A stretch of DNA of 64,000 nucleotides from CAVXHV01 sp963761445 (GCA_963761445.1 CAVXHV010000005.1:4526001-4590000), one strand, 5' to 3'; shown: positions 27,899 through 37,926, counted from the first letter of the stretch. The notes: generated by a model not told the origin, from the letters alone. Numbers and translations are program-made.

Positions 27899-29525
27899 CT
27901 TGCCCAACCTCACGGTGATCAATAACCAGGGGACTTTCGACTTCGACGGCGCGGACACCCTGGGTAGCAACGGCACGATCAACAACACGAGTACGGGCAC
28001 CGTGCTTGCCTCCGCGCCCGCCACGGACTCCACGAACATCGGACAGGTGACGTTCAACGACCTGGGGGGCACGATCGGCGTGCAGTCGGGCACGCTGGAC
28101 CTTGGCCAGGGCGTGAGCCAGGGGGGAACCTATATCGTGGCGTCCGGTGCCGACCTGGAGCTGGCGAACGGCTTCGACCGAACGATCAGCGGCACATTCA
28201 CGGGGAGCGGCGGGGGCACTGTCTCGATCGATACCCAGTCCAATTCGCTTTATCTGGCGGACTCGGGTGCGACGTTCGACTTCCCGGCGGGGATGCTCCA
28301 ACTCGCGGGCGAGCTCACGCCGGTGACGGCGGGGGCCAATCCAGTGTTCTTGAACTCCGGCTTCATGACCGTTCCGGCCCACAGCGAGTTCACGTGGACC
28401 GCCGGGACGCTTGAGAACGCGGGGACGCTGACCGTCACGGGGACGTCGGCCGGGTTCTATGTCGACGGTGCCGCGGTGGTCGACAACACGGGGACGATCG
28501 ATCTGGAGGGAGACGTCTTGCTGGGCGGCGACGGCACGCTCAACAACTCGGGTACGCTGACCGCGGCGCTGTCGGCCGACGACCTGGCTCAGGTCTCCTA
28601 CAACCTGAACAACACGGGAACGATTGACGTTCAGTCCGGCGCGCTGAGTTTGGCGGAGGCGGCCGTCACGCAGGAGAACGTGCTGAACAACGGGGTGTCG
28701 GTCGAATTGACCGGAGGCACGTGGGAGGCCCAGGGGACTGGAACGCTGACGACGGTGCGGAGCACCTTCATCATTACCCAGATCACGGGCGGCACCGTGA
28801 TCCTGAACGGGGCTGATGCCTCGTTCCCGTCGCTGGCCGGCCTGGCCGCTAACGGCGGCAGCTTCGCACTGGAAGGGGGCGCGTTGTTCACGACGCGGGG
28901 GGACCTTTCGAACAGCGGAGCTCTGACCGTCGGCGCAGGGAGCACGCTCGCCGTGACCGGGGCGTTCTCGCAGGCGGGCGGCGGGTTGACGACGTTCGCG
29001 ATTGACGGCACGTCGGCCTCGGGGCAGTACGGCCGGCTCACGAGCTCGGGCGCCGCAGTGCTGGACGGCACGATTGCCGCGCAGGCCGACGCCGGATACA
29101 CGCCGGTCGACGGCTCTCCGTACACCGTGATGACGTTCACGAGCCAGACCGGGGACTCGACCTTCAGCGGCGGGGTCACGCTCGGAGCGAAGTTCAACGC
29201 GACGAACGTGGTCGTCACCGTGGTCGCGCAGCCGGTGGATCTGGCCGTCACCGGGGTCACGCTCACGACGGCGACCGCCGCGCCGGGCGGGGCGGTGACC
29301 GTCAATTATGCTGTGCAGAACCTGGCGCAGGCGGCAACAAGGCGCGGGCTCGTGGACCGACTCGGTCTACCTGTCAACCCACGCCGACTTCGATTCGTCG
29401 GCGGTACTGCTGGGCCGCACCACTCACGAGGGGAACCTGGCCGGCGGAGGCAGCTACGGCGGTACACTGACCGCGCCGCTGCCGGTTTTGGTGCCCGGGA
29501 CGTACCACGTGTTCGTGGTGACTGA
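27870..29525 (+). CDS. Giant LEPR-RHS surface protein, segment 2 (beta-helix and CARDB-like)
   Basis: Continues the beta-helix with NNTGTIDVQSGALSLAEAAV-type repeats, ending with a passenger-like DGSPYTVMTFTSQTGDSTF. A CARDB-like domain then begins (VDLAVTGVTLTTATAAPGGA, VTVNYAVQNLAQA). Genuine until about 29338; the residues to 29525 are out of frame. Confidence 0.72.
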   Translation: MARAAGASLDLPNLTVINNQGTFDFDGADTLGSNGTINNTSTGTVLASAPATDSTNIGQVTFNDLGGTIGVQSGTLDLGQGVSQGGTYIVASGADLELANGFDRTISGTFTGSGGGTVSIDTQSNSLYLADSGATFDFPAGMLQLAGELTPVTAGANPVFLNSGFMTVPAHSEFTWTAGTLENAGTLTVTGTSAGFYVDGAAVVDNTGTIDLEGDVLLGGDGTLNNSGTLTAALSADDLAQVSYNLNNTGTIDVQSGALSLAEAAVTQENVLNNGVSVELTGGTWEAQGTGTLTTVRSTFIITQITGGTVILNGADASFPSLAGLAANGGSFALEGGALFTTRGDLSNSGALTVGAGSTLAVTGAFSQAGGGLTTFAIDGTSASGQYGRLTSSGAAVLDGTIAAQADAGYTPVDGSPYTVMTFTSQTGDSTFSGGVTLGAKFNATNVVVTVVAQPVDLAVTGVTLTTATAAPGGAVTVNYAVQNLAQAATRRGLVDRLGLPVNPRRLRFVGGTAGPHHSRGEPGRRRQLRRYTDRAAAGFGARDVPRVRGD

Positions 29526-29970
29526 CAGTCGCGACCAGGTGCCGGACACGAACCGGGCCGACAACGTGGCCTCAGCGGCCGGCAATTTGAGCGCGACCAT
29601 CCCGATGCTGACTCCGGGCTCTCCCATCTCGGGGACGCTCGCACCGGGCCAATCGTTGTATTACCAGATCAACGTGCCGGCCGGACCGGCCGAGCAGATC
29701 ACCGGCGACTTCGCCGCGGTGGGCTCAGGCGCGGTCTATGCCGCCTTCCAGTCGATACCGACTGCGGGCACCGCCTCGCTCGTTGCGGACCTGACCACGC
29801 AGTCAACCGAGACCTTGCTGATTCCCGGTTCTCAGGAGGGCACGTACTACCTGCTGGTGCAGGGGGCGCCGGGCTCGGGGGCGGGGCAGCCGTTCACGCT
29901 AAAGGCGCAGTCGCTGGGCCTGGCGGTCACGAGTTCGGCCCGACCCAGGGGGCCGACGCCGGCACGGTGA
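29308..29970 (+). CDS. Giant LEPR-RHS surface protein, segment 3
   Basis: From about 29345 this frame completes the CARDB-like domain (WTDSVYLSTHADFDSSAVLL, GTYHVFVVTDSRDQVPDTNR) and adds a pre-peptidase-like domain (SLYYQINVPAGPAEQI, GTYYLLVQG). Genuine to about 29932 (LGLAVTS); then the frame shifts into segment 4, which continues FGPTQGADAGTVTLTLQG. Confidence 0.72.
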   Translation: MLCRTWRRRQQGAGSWTDSVYLSTHADFDSSAVLLGRTTHEGNLAGGGSYGGTLTAPLPVLVPGTYHVFVVTDSRDQVPDTNRADNVASAAGNLSATIPMLTPGSPISGTLAPGQSLYYQINVPAGPAEQITGDFAAVGSGAVYAAFQSIPTAGTASLVADLTTQSTETLLIPGSQEGTYYLLVQGAPGSGAGQPFTLKAQSLGLAVTSSARPRGPTPAR

Positions 29971-32900
29971 CACTGACGCTGCAAGGCTCGGATTTCACGC
30001 CCCAAACGGTGGTGAGCCTGGAATCCGTCGAGGGCGGGACGCCGGTTGACGCGCAGAGCGTGGACGCACCGAACGGCAGCGCCCTCGACGCCACGTTCAA
30101 CCTGGGCGGCGTGGCTCTGGGCGCCTATGACGTGGTGGTCTCCAATGGCGGCCCAGCGATCACTGCGCCAGGGTCGTTCACTGTCGAGACCGGCTCGCCC
30201 GGCCAGGTTGTCTTCAGCCTGGCTGTCCCCTCGGTGACGTCGTACCTGCGGCAGGAGTTTGTGACGGTCAACTATACGAACATCGGTGATACCGACGCCC
30301 CCGCGCCGCTCTTGTCCCTGGTGGGCAACGACGTGGCGATCCGTCTGCCCGACGATACCTCGTTCGACTCAAGCGGCGCGGTCCAGTTCCTGGCGATCGA
30401 CGCGAACGGGCCCGCCGGGATCTTGCCGCCGGGCTTTAGCGGGTCGATCTCGATCCCGTTTTACTCGACGACCAAAGTGGGTGGTACCGCGATCAGCTTC
30501 AACCTCTACGAGGCCGACGAGTACGAGGTCGTGTCGCCTGGTTCGACGGACGCAGGGCAGGTGGTGCCGGCGATCATGGGCCCGACGCCCCTCGGCGAGA
30601 CGCCGGTCGCACTCGACTGGTCAAGTGTCGAGTCGACCGCGCAGCCCGCGGGCATCAGCGCGGCCGCCTGGAACAGCGTCTGGACGAACTTCGTCGCGGA
30701 GGCAGGCGACACTGCCCCCCAGTTTCTCTCCGTCCTCGACAACCTGGCGACCTACCTGGGCGACATCGGTTCGCTGGACACTTCGGAGGTCGACTTCAAC
30801 CGGCTCTACGGCATGCTGATCAACGAGGCCGCGGGTAACCTGGCGGGGCCGACACTGGCCGAGACCATCGACACCGACTCGCCCGCGCCTGACCTCTCAC
30901 TCGGGATCGACCGCTCATTCATGCAGTCGATCGAGGGCCGGGGCCAGAGCGGCATGTTCGGACTGGGGTGGACGACGTCGTGGGACACGTGGGCGGTTAC
31001 CGACGCGCAGGGGGATATCGACCTCGTGACGCCGTACAGCGATGAGTCGTTCACGATCCAGTCCGACGGAACGTTCCAGGCCGAGCCGGGTAACCTGGAC
31101 ACGCTCACCGTAAGCGGGGGCGACTACCTGGTCACGATGCCCAACGGCTCAGTCAACGCCTTCCTCGTGAGCACCGGCGCCCTCGACTACGAAGCAGACT
31201 CGGACGGCAACAAGGTCACGGCCGGCTATAACGCCGCGGGCCAATTGATCAGCCTCTCTCACTCGGACGGTCAAGTGCTCACGCTGAGCTATAACGCGCA
31301 AGGGTTCGTCGACCAGGTCACCGACCCGGAGCAGCGTGTCTATCAGTATGCGTATACGACCGGCGGAAACCTGCTGAGCGTCACGGGGCCGCAGGGGACG
31401 ACGACATACACGTACGACGCCGGGCCCGGGCCCGCAGCCAATGCGCTTGAGTCGGTGACCTCGCCCGGCGGCGTGGTGCAGACGTTCTCCTACAACTCCC
31501 AAGGCTGGCTGAGCGGCTCAAACGTCGGCGGCACCGAGGCCGGAAGCGTCAGCTACGTCTCCCCCTTCGGCGTGACGGTGACGGACGCCGACGGGAACTC
31601 GACGACGACGCTGTACAACGACTCGCTGCAACCGGCGAAGGAAATCGACGGGCTGGGCGATGTGACGAGCTTCTCCTACGACGATTTTGGGAACCTGACC
31701 AAGATTGTCAGCCCGCAAGGCGAGACGTCCACTCTCACGTATGACGCGGCTGGGGACCTGACGAGCGCGACCGACCCCCTGGGTCAGACCGTATCGTACT
31801 CGAACGACGCGGCGACCGGCGAGCTGACCGGCGTGACGAATGGTAACGGGTACACGACGACGTACGCCTACAACGCGCAGGGCAACCTGCTGTCGATCGC
31901 GTACCCAGACGGGTCAGCCGAGCAGTTCCAGTACGACCCCGAAGGGAACATGACCGAAACGATCGACCAGGAAGGCAACCCGACAAACGTGACGTACAAC
32001 GCCTACGGCCAAGCGACGATTGAGACGTTCGCGGACGGTACGTCGACAACTTACACGTACGACGCCGACGGCAACATGGTCACGGCCACCGACGCCTCGG
32101 GCACGACCACGTTGAGTTACAACGGCGCGGACGAGCTCACCGAAGTCGCCTACCCCGGGGGCCAGTTCTTGAAGTTCACGTACGACGCGGCCGGCAACCG
32201 TACGCAGAGTGTGGACCAGGACGGTTTCACGGTCAACTACCAGTACGACGCGGCAGACCGTCTGACGGGACTCACGAATGGCTCGGGCGCTGCGATCGTC
32301 ACGTACACGTATGATCCGGCGGGCCTCCTCGTCAAGGAAACCATGGGCAACGGCACGTACACGACTTACACGTATAACCAGGCGGAGGAGCTGACGGATC
32401 TTGTGAATGATGCGCCGGGGGGCGCGGTGAATTCGCAGTTCGCCTACACGTACAACCCGGACGGCGAAGTAACGAGCATGACGACCGCGGCCGGTACGAC
32501 GACCTACGGCTACGACGCAGACGGCGAGCTGATTTCGGTGGCGGCGCCGGGCGGCCCGACGATCACGTACACGTATGACGCCGACGGCAACCGCACGAGC
32601 GAGACTGAAGGCGGCGTGACGACCGCTTACACGATCAACGACATGGACGAGGTGACCGCGGCGGGCGCGACGACGTACGGATATGACCCGGACGGCGACC
32701 TTCTCTCAGCCACGGACGGCGGCTCGACGACAACGTACAGCTACAACGACGAGAGCCAGCTCACCGGCGTGTCGGGCCCGGCCGGCACGTACACCTACCA
32801 GTACGACGCGCTGGGGAACCTATCTGCCGAAACAGTTAACGGCCAGCAGACGACGTACCTCGTCGACCCGACGGGCCTGGGAACGGTCGTGGCGCAATAC

Positions 32901-35498
32901 GAGTCGAGTGCGTTGACGGCGAATTTTACCTACGGGCTGGGCCTGGTCAGTCAGGTGAGTGCAGCGGGTGCTTCGTCGTACTACGACTTCGACGGCAGCG
33001 GCAACACGGTGGGGATCACGGGTGCGGCGGGGACGTACGTGAACCAGTACAGCTACCTGCCGTTCGGGGAAACGACGACCGTGAAGGCGGCGCTGGCGAA
33101 CCTGTTCACGTTCGAGGGCGTGGCGGGAGTTGTCTCCGACGGCAGCGGCCTGGTGCTCTCGCGGGCGCGGGCGTACCTGCCGGCGACGGGACAGTTCACG
33201 ACCGCCGACCCGACCGGACTGGCGGGGGGGAGCGTGAACCTACGCGCCTACGCAGCGAACGATCCCGTCTCACTCGCCGACCCGAGCGGCCTGAGCTGCC
33301 AGAGCGACATTCAGAACGAGATCAACCAGCTTGCCAGCCAGATGGACCAACTGGAAGCGAGGGAGCATCAGATCTTGGTTAACCTCGCTCAGATCCAAAG
33401 CGGCGCGGCGGCGCAGGCGGCGGGCGCAATGCAGGCAGCCTTTGGCGAGCCAAGCGTGAGTACGATCCTCAGTCAACTTAAATTCCGGGGTGCATTCACT
33501 TTTCAACAAGCTCACCCGCAAGCGGCAGCCTTGTTGCAAGACCCCGCGTCCTATGAAGCGAACGTGCAAGCCAAACTCACTCAGGTAGAGAGCCAGCTTG
33601 ATGCCCTTTCAAATCAAATCGCCCAGCTCGAGAAACAGCAGGCCAACTGCCCAAAAAATCCCGGTCCCAACAAGCAGAAATTGCCGAAGTTCCCGTACTG
33701 TAGCGTGCCTGTGCAGCCGAAGAGCAAGGCGACGCCCAACGCTTTGGTGATCGGGCCCGACGCAGCCACAAGCGGCGGCATGAGCGGCTGCTCCGGGGCG
33801 GCATCAGGCGGGGGCGAGAATGTTGGCTCCAATGACCCCAACGACATCATCGGCCCCGCCGGTTATGGTGCCCAAGGCTTCGTTCCGATCGGCGGGCCGC
33901 TGCCATACACCATCCAGTTCACCAACGACGCGACCGCCTCGGCACCGGCCCAGGTTGTCACCGTCACCGACTCGCTGAGCTCGAGCCTCGACTGGGCGAC
34001 GTTCCAGCTCGGCAGCTTCGGCTTCGGGGGCATCACCGTCTCGGTCCCCCCCGGCCGGACCAGCTTCAGCACCGAGGTCGACGACCGCGCGGCTGACGGA
34101 GTGTATGTCGACGTCAGCGCCAACTTCGACCCGCAGACCGGCGTCGTCACCTGGACGTTCACCTCGATCGACCCCACCACGCTCGACCAGCCGTCGAACC
34201 TCCTGGAGGGCTTCCTGCCGCCCGACAGAACTTCGCCCGAAGGCGAGGGGTTCGTCAACTACACGGTGCAGCCCAAGTCAGGCGACCCCACGGGCACCGT
34301 GATCAACGCCTCGGCGTCCGTTGTGTTCGACAACAACTCGCCGGTCGTCACGACTCCCATCACGAACACGATCGACGCCGGCCCGCCCACGAGCACCGTC
34401 GCCGCGCTGCCGGCGGATGTGCTTGCGAACTTCCCGGTCTCGTGGTCCGGTCAAGGCGACGCGCACGGCTCGGGCATCGCGTCGTATAACGTCTTCGCCT
34501 CCGAGGACGGCGGCCCGTTCGTACTGTGGCAGGCCGACACGACGCAGACGTCGGCCACGTTCAACGGGGAGGCCGGCAATACTTATGCGTTCTACTCCGT
34601 AGCCACCGACAACGCGGGCAACATCCAGGCCCTGCCGGCGGCCGCCCAGGCGACCACCACCGCGGTAGCTCCGGCGGTCCTGGTTTTCAGTACGTCGCTC
34701 TATCAGGTCAACGAGAACGCCGGGTTCGCGTCGGTCACGGTGACCCGAAGTGGAAATTTGTCCACAACCGCGACGGTCGATTTCACCACCGCTGGCGGCA
34801 CTGCGGTCGCGGGTGTGCAGTACACGACGGTGTCCATGTCGCTCTCGTTCGCGCCCGGAGTGACGAGCCAGGTGGTCGAGATCCCGATCCATGACAACCT
34901 GGTCCACGGCGGCGATCTCTTCGTCGACATGTCGCTTTCGGCGCCGAGCGCAGTGGCCGCGCTCGGGCCCATCGCGTCGGCCGTGCTCGACATCCACCAG
35001 AACGACGCGCCTCTGGTGACCGTGCTGAACGTCTCGATCCAGAAGGAGACGTTGAAGAAACACCAGAAAGTCACGGTGATCGTGCTCCAGTTCAGCGGTG
35101 CGCTCAACGCCCCGGATGCGCAGAACCGGCTGCTCTACAGCCTGGCTCCGGAAACGACCAAGAAGCACGTCCTCAAGCTGGGCAAGCCGGTGGCGCCGGC
35201 CACTGCGATTTACAACGCCAGCACGAACACCGTGACGCTGACGCCGAAGAAGGCGCTCGTTTTGAATCCACCGGAGCAGCTCAAGATCAATTCGTCGGGG
35301 CTGCTCGATGCGCTCGGGCGTGCGCTGGATGGCAACAACGACGGAGTGCCCGGCGGCAACTTCGTCGCGACCCTGAGCAAGCAGGGGATCACGTTGCAAC
35401 GGCTTGGCGGGCAGTCGGCGTCGCGTCTCGCGGCAACGGCCGTCGACCACCTCCTGGAAAAGGGAGCCCTGCGGACCCTGCCGAGTAGCCGTCGTTGA
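29967..35498 (+). CDS. Giant LEPR-RHS surface protein, segment 4 (RHS/YD repeats, Calx-beta)
   Basis: 1,843 residues. A short IPT-like domain is followed by about 20 RHS/YD repeats (residues 400-1070) of the form YTYDADGNMVTATDASGTTT, and then the RHS core end RARAYLPATGQFTTADPTG. Instead of a polymorphic toxin tip there is a coiled coil (about 1115-1240), a DUF11-like domain (about 1290-1480), a Fn3/HYR-like module, a Calx-beta domain (about 1580-1690) and a terminal domain with LDGNNDGVPGGNFVATL that I recall as common in planctomycete surface proteins. A shell-forming RHS core embedded in an adhesin-like protein is probable; toxin delivery is not supported. It is intact within this segment. 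Confidence 0.85.
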   Translation: MTLTLQGSDFTPQTVVSLESVEGGTPVDAQSVDAPNGSALDATFNLGGVALGAYDVVVSNGGPAITAPGSFTVETGSPGQVVFSLAVPSVTSYLRQEFVTVNYTNIGDTDAPAPLLSLVGNDVAIRLPDDTSFDSSGAVQFLAIDANGPAGILPPGFSGSISIPFYSTTKVGGTAISFNLYEADEYEVVSPGSTDAGQVVPAIMGPTPLGETPVALDWSSVESTAQPAGISAAAWNSVWTNFVAEAGDTAPQFLSVLDNLATYLGDIGSLDTSEVDFNRLYGMLINEAAGNLAGPTLAETIDTDSPAPDLSLGIDRSFMQSIEGRGQSGMFGLGWTTSWDTWAVTDAQGDIDLVTPYSDESFTIQSDGTFQAEPGNLDTLTVSGGDYLVTMPNGSVNAFLVSTGALDYEADSDGNKVTAGYNAAGQLISLSHSDGQVLTLSYNAQGFVDQVTDPEQRVYQYAYTTGGNLLSVTGPQGTTTYTYDAGPGPAANALESVTSPGGVVQTFSYNSQGWLSGSNVGGTEAGSVSYVSPFGVTVTDADGNSTTTLYNDSLQPAKEIDGLGDVTSFSYDDFGNLTKIVSPQGETSTLTYDAAGDLTSATDPLGQTVSYSNDAATGELTGVTNGNGYTTTYAYNAQGNLLSIAYPDGSAEQFQYDPEGNMTETIDQEGNPTNVTYNAYGQATIETFADGTSTTYTYDADGNMVTATDASGTTTLSYNGADELTEVAYPGGQFLKFTYDAAGNRTQSVDQDGFTVNYQYDAADRLTGLTNGSGAAIVTYTYDPAGLLVKETMGNGTYTTYTYNQAEELTDLVNDAPGGAVNSQFAYTYNPDGEVTSMTTAAGTTTYGYDADGELISVAAPGGPTITYTYDADGNRTSETEGGVTTAYTINDMDEVTAAGATTYGYDPDGDLLSATDGGSTTTYSYNDESQLTGVSGPAGTYTYQYDALGNLSAETVNGQQTTYLVDPTGLGTVVAQYESSALTANFTYGLGLVSQVSAAGASSYYDFDGSGNTVGITGAAGTYVNQYSYLPFGETTTVKAALANLFTFEGVAGVVSDGSGLVLSRARAYLPATGQFTTADPTGLAGGSVNLRAYAANDPVSLADPSGLSCQSDIQNEINQLASQMDQLEAREHQILVNLAQIQSGAAAQAAGAMQAAFGEPSVSTILSQLKFRGAFTFQQAHPQAAALLQDPASYEANVQAKLTQVESQLDALSNQIAQLEKQQANCPKNPGPNKQKLPKFPYCSVPVQPKSKATPNALVIGPDAATSGGMSGCSGAASGGGENVGSNDPNDIIGPAGYGAQGFVPIGGPLPYTIQFTNDATASAPAQVVTVTDSLSSSLDWATFQLGSFGFGGITVSVPPGRTSFSTEVDDRAADGVYVDVSANFDPQTGVVTWTFTSIDPTTLDQPSNLLEGFLPPDRTSPEGEGFVNYTVQPKSGDPTGTVINASASVVFDNNSPVVTTPITNTIDAGPPTSTVAALPADVLANFPVSWSGQGDAHGSGIASYNVFASEDGGPFVLWQADTTQTSATFNGEAGNTYAFYSVATDNAGNIQALPAAAQATTTAVAPAVLVFSTSLYQVNENAGFASVTVTRSGNLSTTATVDFTTAGGTAVAGVQYTTVSMSLSFAPGVTSQVVEIPIHDNLVHGGDLFVDMSLSAPSAVAALGPIASAVLDIHQNDAPLVTVLNVSIQKETLKKHQKVTVIVLQFSGALNAPDAQNRLLYSLAPETTKKHVLKLGKPVAPATAIYNASTNTVTLTPKKALVLNPPEQLKINSSGLLDALGRALDGNNDGVPGGNFVATLSKQGITLQRLGGQSASRLAATAVDHLLEKGALRTLPSSRR

Positions 35499-35689
35499 GA
35501 GAGTGTCGCGTTCAGGTCAGACCGCCGGCCAAGACTCCTGAATTCCTCCGCGCATGACAGGCGCCGGCAATTCGGGCGCGTAAGCCTCATCGATCGCCCG
35601 ACGATTTCGTTCTTTGCCCGCCTCGTTCTTGCCCGACATTGGCGAACAACGGCCGAGTACGATTAGCGCGGAGTGTGACGGCATGGGAA

Positions 35690-35757
35690 TCCGGAGAGCG
35701 CCTGGTAATCACCCAGGCGATCGCGCAGACGAAAAATCCGCAGAATCGAGGGAGGGC
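35690..35757. repeat. Hairpin repeat, copy 4 (solo)
   Basis: GCGCCTGGTAATCACCCAGGCG hairpin followed by a variant AAAAATCCGCAGAATC tail. Unlike copies 1-3, no tRNA-like sequence follows, so the hairpin part exists independently. Confidence 0.55.
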
Positions 35758-35862
35758 CTTGGTCCGCCCTCGGCTGGTGTGGTACGTCGCTCTTGGCCCG
35801 AGTATCCGACCAAGGGTCCTCAGTCATCACATCGGACAGACGGAAATCGTCACATTGATTTA

Positions 35863-36028
35863 GCCACGTGAAGAACCCGGGGTGAACTCCTTTGACGATC
35901 GCCTTCAGCCGCGTGATCGCCGCGGCGCCAAGCTTCGCACGCTCGGCTTCGGACAGGCCCTCCAGAACGCTTACGCAAGCCTGCCGCTGGCCGGCGTCGA
36001 TGAGTGCCTCAAGCTCAGCCCGGGTCAT
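35863..36028 (-). pseudogene. Truncated hypothetical gene
   Basis: Starts MTRAELEALIDAGQRQACVS and continues VLEGLSEAERAKLGAAAIT, a helical pattern I recall from larger planctomycete proteins of unknown function. After about 58 residues (FFTWLNQCDDF) the frame runs into repeat sequence (hairpin copy 4). Probably the N-terminus of a longer gene cut by the repeat. From 36029 to 36239 I see no gene. Confidence 0.45.
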
Positions 36029-36239
36029 GGGAGGTCCTCGTCCTCAAGAGTGATCTGAACCGCCAGAATGTGCTTGCAGGGACCTCGCTCATTGCGGTGC
36101 TTGCCAAGAAGTCAGGTGTAGGCGAGCGCGGGACCTGCCAGGTTCGCTGCTCTGCACTTTTCGGCCTCGTGCGGCTCAATCTGGCAACGAGTGAAGCTTA
36201 CGGCACGGATCGAGCCGTCGCCATGATCATTCACCGAAG

Positions 36240-36590
36240 TCACCGCAGGCCGAGTGCGGCCTTCAGGCAATCGTCGATTTTCTGCATCGTGGCAGCGGGA
36301 AGGTGACCGATGACCTTGTGGACCCGCGTCAACTCGACCGTGATCAGGTTATTGCACGACACGAGTGAATCGTGCAGCAAACCGGAACTCTGGCCTTCGT
36401 TAGTGGCCGCCTCAATCAACAGGTGCGTCGGCTCGCCTGCACGGGCGAGGTTGGTCGTGATCTGGGCCAAGATCGTGGCCGCCATTCGAGCATTGTCGGA
36501 GTCGTTTTGCACGACTAGACCGGGCCGCCTCTTACCTCCCGCTCCGGAGGCAAACGGGTAGAATGCCAGTACGACATCGCCACGTTTCAC
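36240..36590 (-). CDS. MazF/PemK-family toxin
   Basis: 116 residues with the family fold signature: MKRGDVVLAFYPFASGAGGK, RRPGLVVQND, ILAQITTNL and LVSCNNLITVELTRVHKVIG. MazF/PemK toxins are sequence-specific mRNA endonucleases. The RxG loop and RRPGLVV strand are intact and length is normal. The start overlaps the stop of the antitoxin gene by four bases (ATGA at 36587-36590), so the two are translationally coupled. Confidence 0.85.
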   Translation of the reverse strand: MKRGDVVLAFYPFASGAGGKRRPGLVVQNDSDNARMAATILAQITTNLARAGEPTHLLIEAATNEGQSSGLLHDSLVSCNNLITVELTRVHKVIGHLPAATMQKIDDCLKAALGLR

Positions 36591-36853
36591 GGCCGATGCT
36601 TCTCGTAGTCATCGTAATCGGACATGCCGGGCGCCTCCCAGCCTTCGCGGAACGCCTCATCGGCGACGGCGTAAGCATCCGCCAGTTGCCAGTCATCCTG
36701 CTTGCCGATGAGTGGAGCAAGGATTCGTTCGATCCTTTCGAACGTAGAGGCCTTCAGGAGAACGTAGGTCTCGCAGTTCAATGGGTCTTCGAGCCGGAGT
36801 GGTTCGTCTCCGGATCGCTCGATCGCTTTCCGAATCTCGGGTGTGATATTCAT
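36587..36853 (-). CDS. Antitoxin of the MazF-type pair
   Basis: 88 residues: MNITPEIRKAIERSGDEPLR, LEDPLNCETYVLLKASTFER and an acidic Tyr/Asp-rich tail (GMSDYDDYEKHRP). This resembles planctomycete and cyanobacterial antitoxins that pair with MazF-like toxins. The position upstream of the toxin with a 4-bp overlap supports the role; family naming is inference. A GGGAGAAGC site precedes the ATG. From 36854 to 37120 I see no gene. Confidence 0.72.
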   Translation of the reverse strand: MNITPEIRKAIERSGDEPLRLEDPLNCETYVLLKASTFERIERILAPLIGKQDDWQLADAYAVADEAFREGWEAPGMSDYDDYEKHRP

Positions 36854-37120
36854 GGGCTTCTCCCTGCGTCTAACTTAACATCTCCGCCAACAACCGGCCA
36901 GAACTTCGCCCGGTCGGGATGGTTCGCGGATTTGAACATCTGGCTGTGAGGGCCGAGGAGGGCGAGGACATGCTTCGTGATTCGAGATTCCGGGACGGAG
37001 CTCTGTTGTGGAGAAGCTTGCGCTAGCGCGGCTCGGCAGGATCCTCGCACTCCCCGAATTGCGAAAGGTCATTTAGGACGAAAAGTTGACCAGAATGAGG
37101 TGTGGGTGGGCTGCTGAGGA

Positions 37121-37807
37121 TTACGTCGAATCAGCCAGTGACACCTCCGACCACGCGGTCAGCTTCTCTCGCCTACGTGGGTTCATTGTTCTGCCAGAAT
37201 CTTGAAGTAGGCTGCGAACCAAATCTGCAACCTCTCTTCCCGGCCGGCGTAATTGCATATTCTCTGCCACGAGCCACTCGATGACCGCGAATGCGAGCTT
37301 CTGCTTGCTGCTATCCAGACTGCGCAACAATCCCAGCAGGATTGTGTCGTTCGGATTGCATTCGGCCAAGTTGTACGCGAGTTGGTTGAGCGGTAATACC
37401 CGGCGTCCCACGTGTGCGATCAAAAAAACGTTTATTGCTTCCTCCGACTGGTAGAGCGCCAATCCATAGGCGGCGTCGCGGCGGACACTCTGATGTTGAG
37501 CGTTGAGGATAGCTTGACGAAGGTCGGTGAATGCCCGGCGCTTGTCGATCTTTACTAAGGCTTCTCCGGCATAGCTCTTGCCCTGATTGGAGAACAGAAT
37601 TGACACGGCGGTATCGTATCCGGAGGTGTGCCCGACACAACCCAGAAGATATACTGCAATCCACCCTTCAATTCTCTGATCACAATACGCAGCTACCAAT
37701 CGATCGACAGCACGATGATCAGGAGGAAGAGCCTCAAGTTGACCGCCGGCTTCCTTGAAGGATGTTCGACCCTCAATGAGAGCGTCGACGCAGGCAACGG
37801 CGTTCAT
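37121..37807 (-). CDS. Hypothetical HEAT-like repeat protein
   Basis: About 228 residues, helical throughout: VDRLVAAYCDQRIEGWIAVY, AFTDLRQAILNAQHQSVRRD, AAYGLALYQSEEAINVF and NDTILLGLLRSLDSSKQKLA suggest HEAT/armadillo-like pairs. No signal peptide. ATG 37807 is preferred; a GTG at 37822 is directly against a GAGGGG site, and the piece upstream belongs to a duplicated antitoxin fragment. Function unknown; such proteins usually act as scaffolds. Confidence 0.6.
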   Translation of the reverse strand: MNAVACVDALIEGRTSFKEAGGQLEALPPDHRAVDRLVAAYCDQRIEGWIAVYLLGCVGHTSGYDTAVSILFSNQGKSYAGEALVKIDKRRAFTDLRQAILNAQHQSVRRDAAYGLALYQSEEAINVFLIAHVGRRVLPLNQLAYNLAECNPNDTILLGLLRSLDSSKQKLAFAVIEWLVAENMQLRRPGREVADLVRSLLQDSGRTMNPRRREKLTAWSEVSLADST

Positions 37808-37825
37808 GGAAACTTGTATCACCCC

Positions 37826-37926
37826 TCAAACTGCGATCCGCGTGTTGCGTATGTAAGCGCGTCGGCCGCACACGCCTGGCGTTTTCTGAACCCAGCTCTG
37901 GTTCTTGGTTGTGTCTGTGGCCACGA
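37826..37926 (-). pseudogene. N-terminal fragment of a DUF433 antitoxin gene
   Basis: Reads ATDTTKNQSWVQKTPGVCGR then RAYIRNTRIAV and ends abruptly. The surrounding 140 bases (to about 37970) match the 5' end and upstream region of the intact antitoxin at 22822-23076, so this is a truncated duplicate. The start codon ATG has become GTG-like (ccac), and the downstream gene takes over at the breakpoint. Confidence 0.7.

Noticed and set aside
34278..35450. 390-residue minus-strand frame opposite the RHS gene end
   Set aside because: Arg/Gly-rich shadow of the Calx-beta coding region with no domain.
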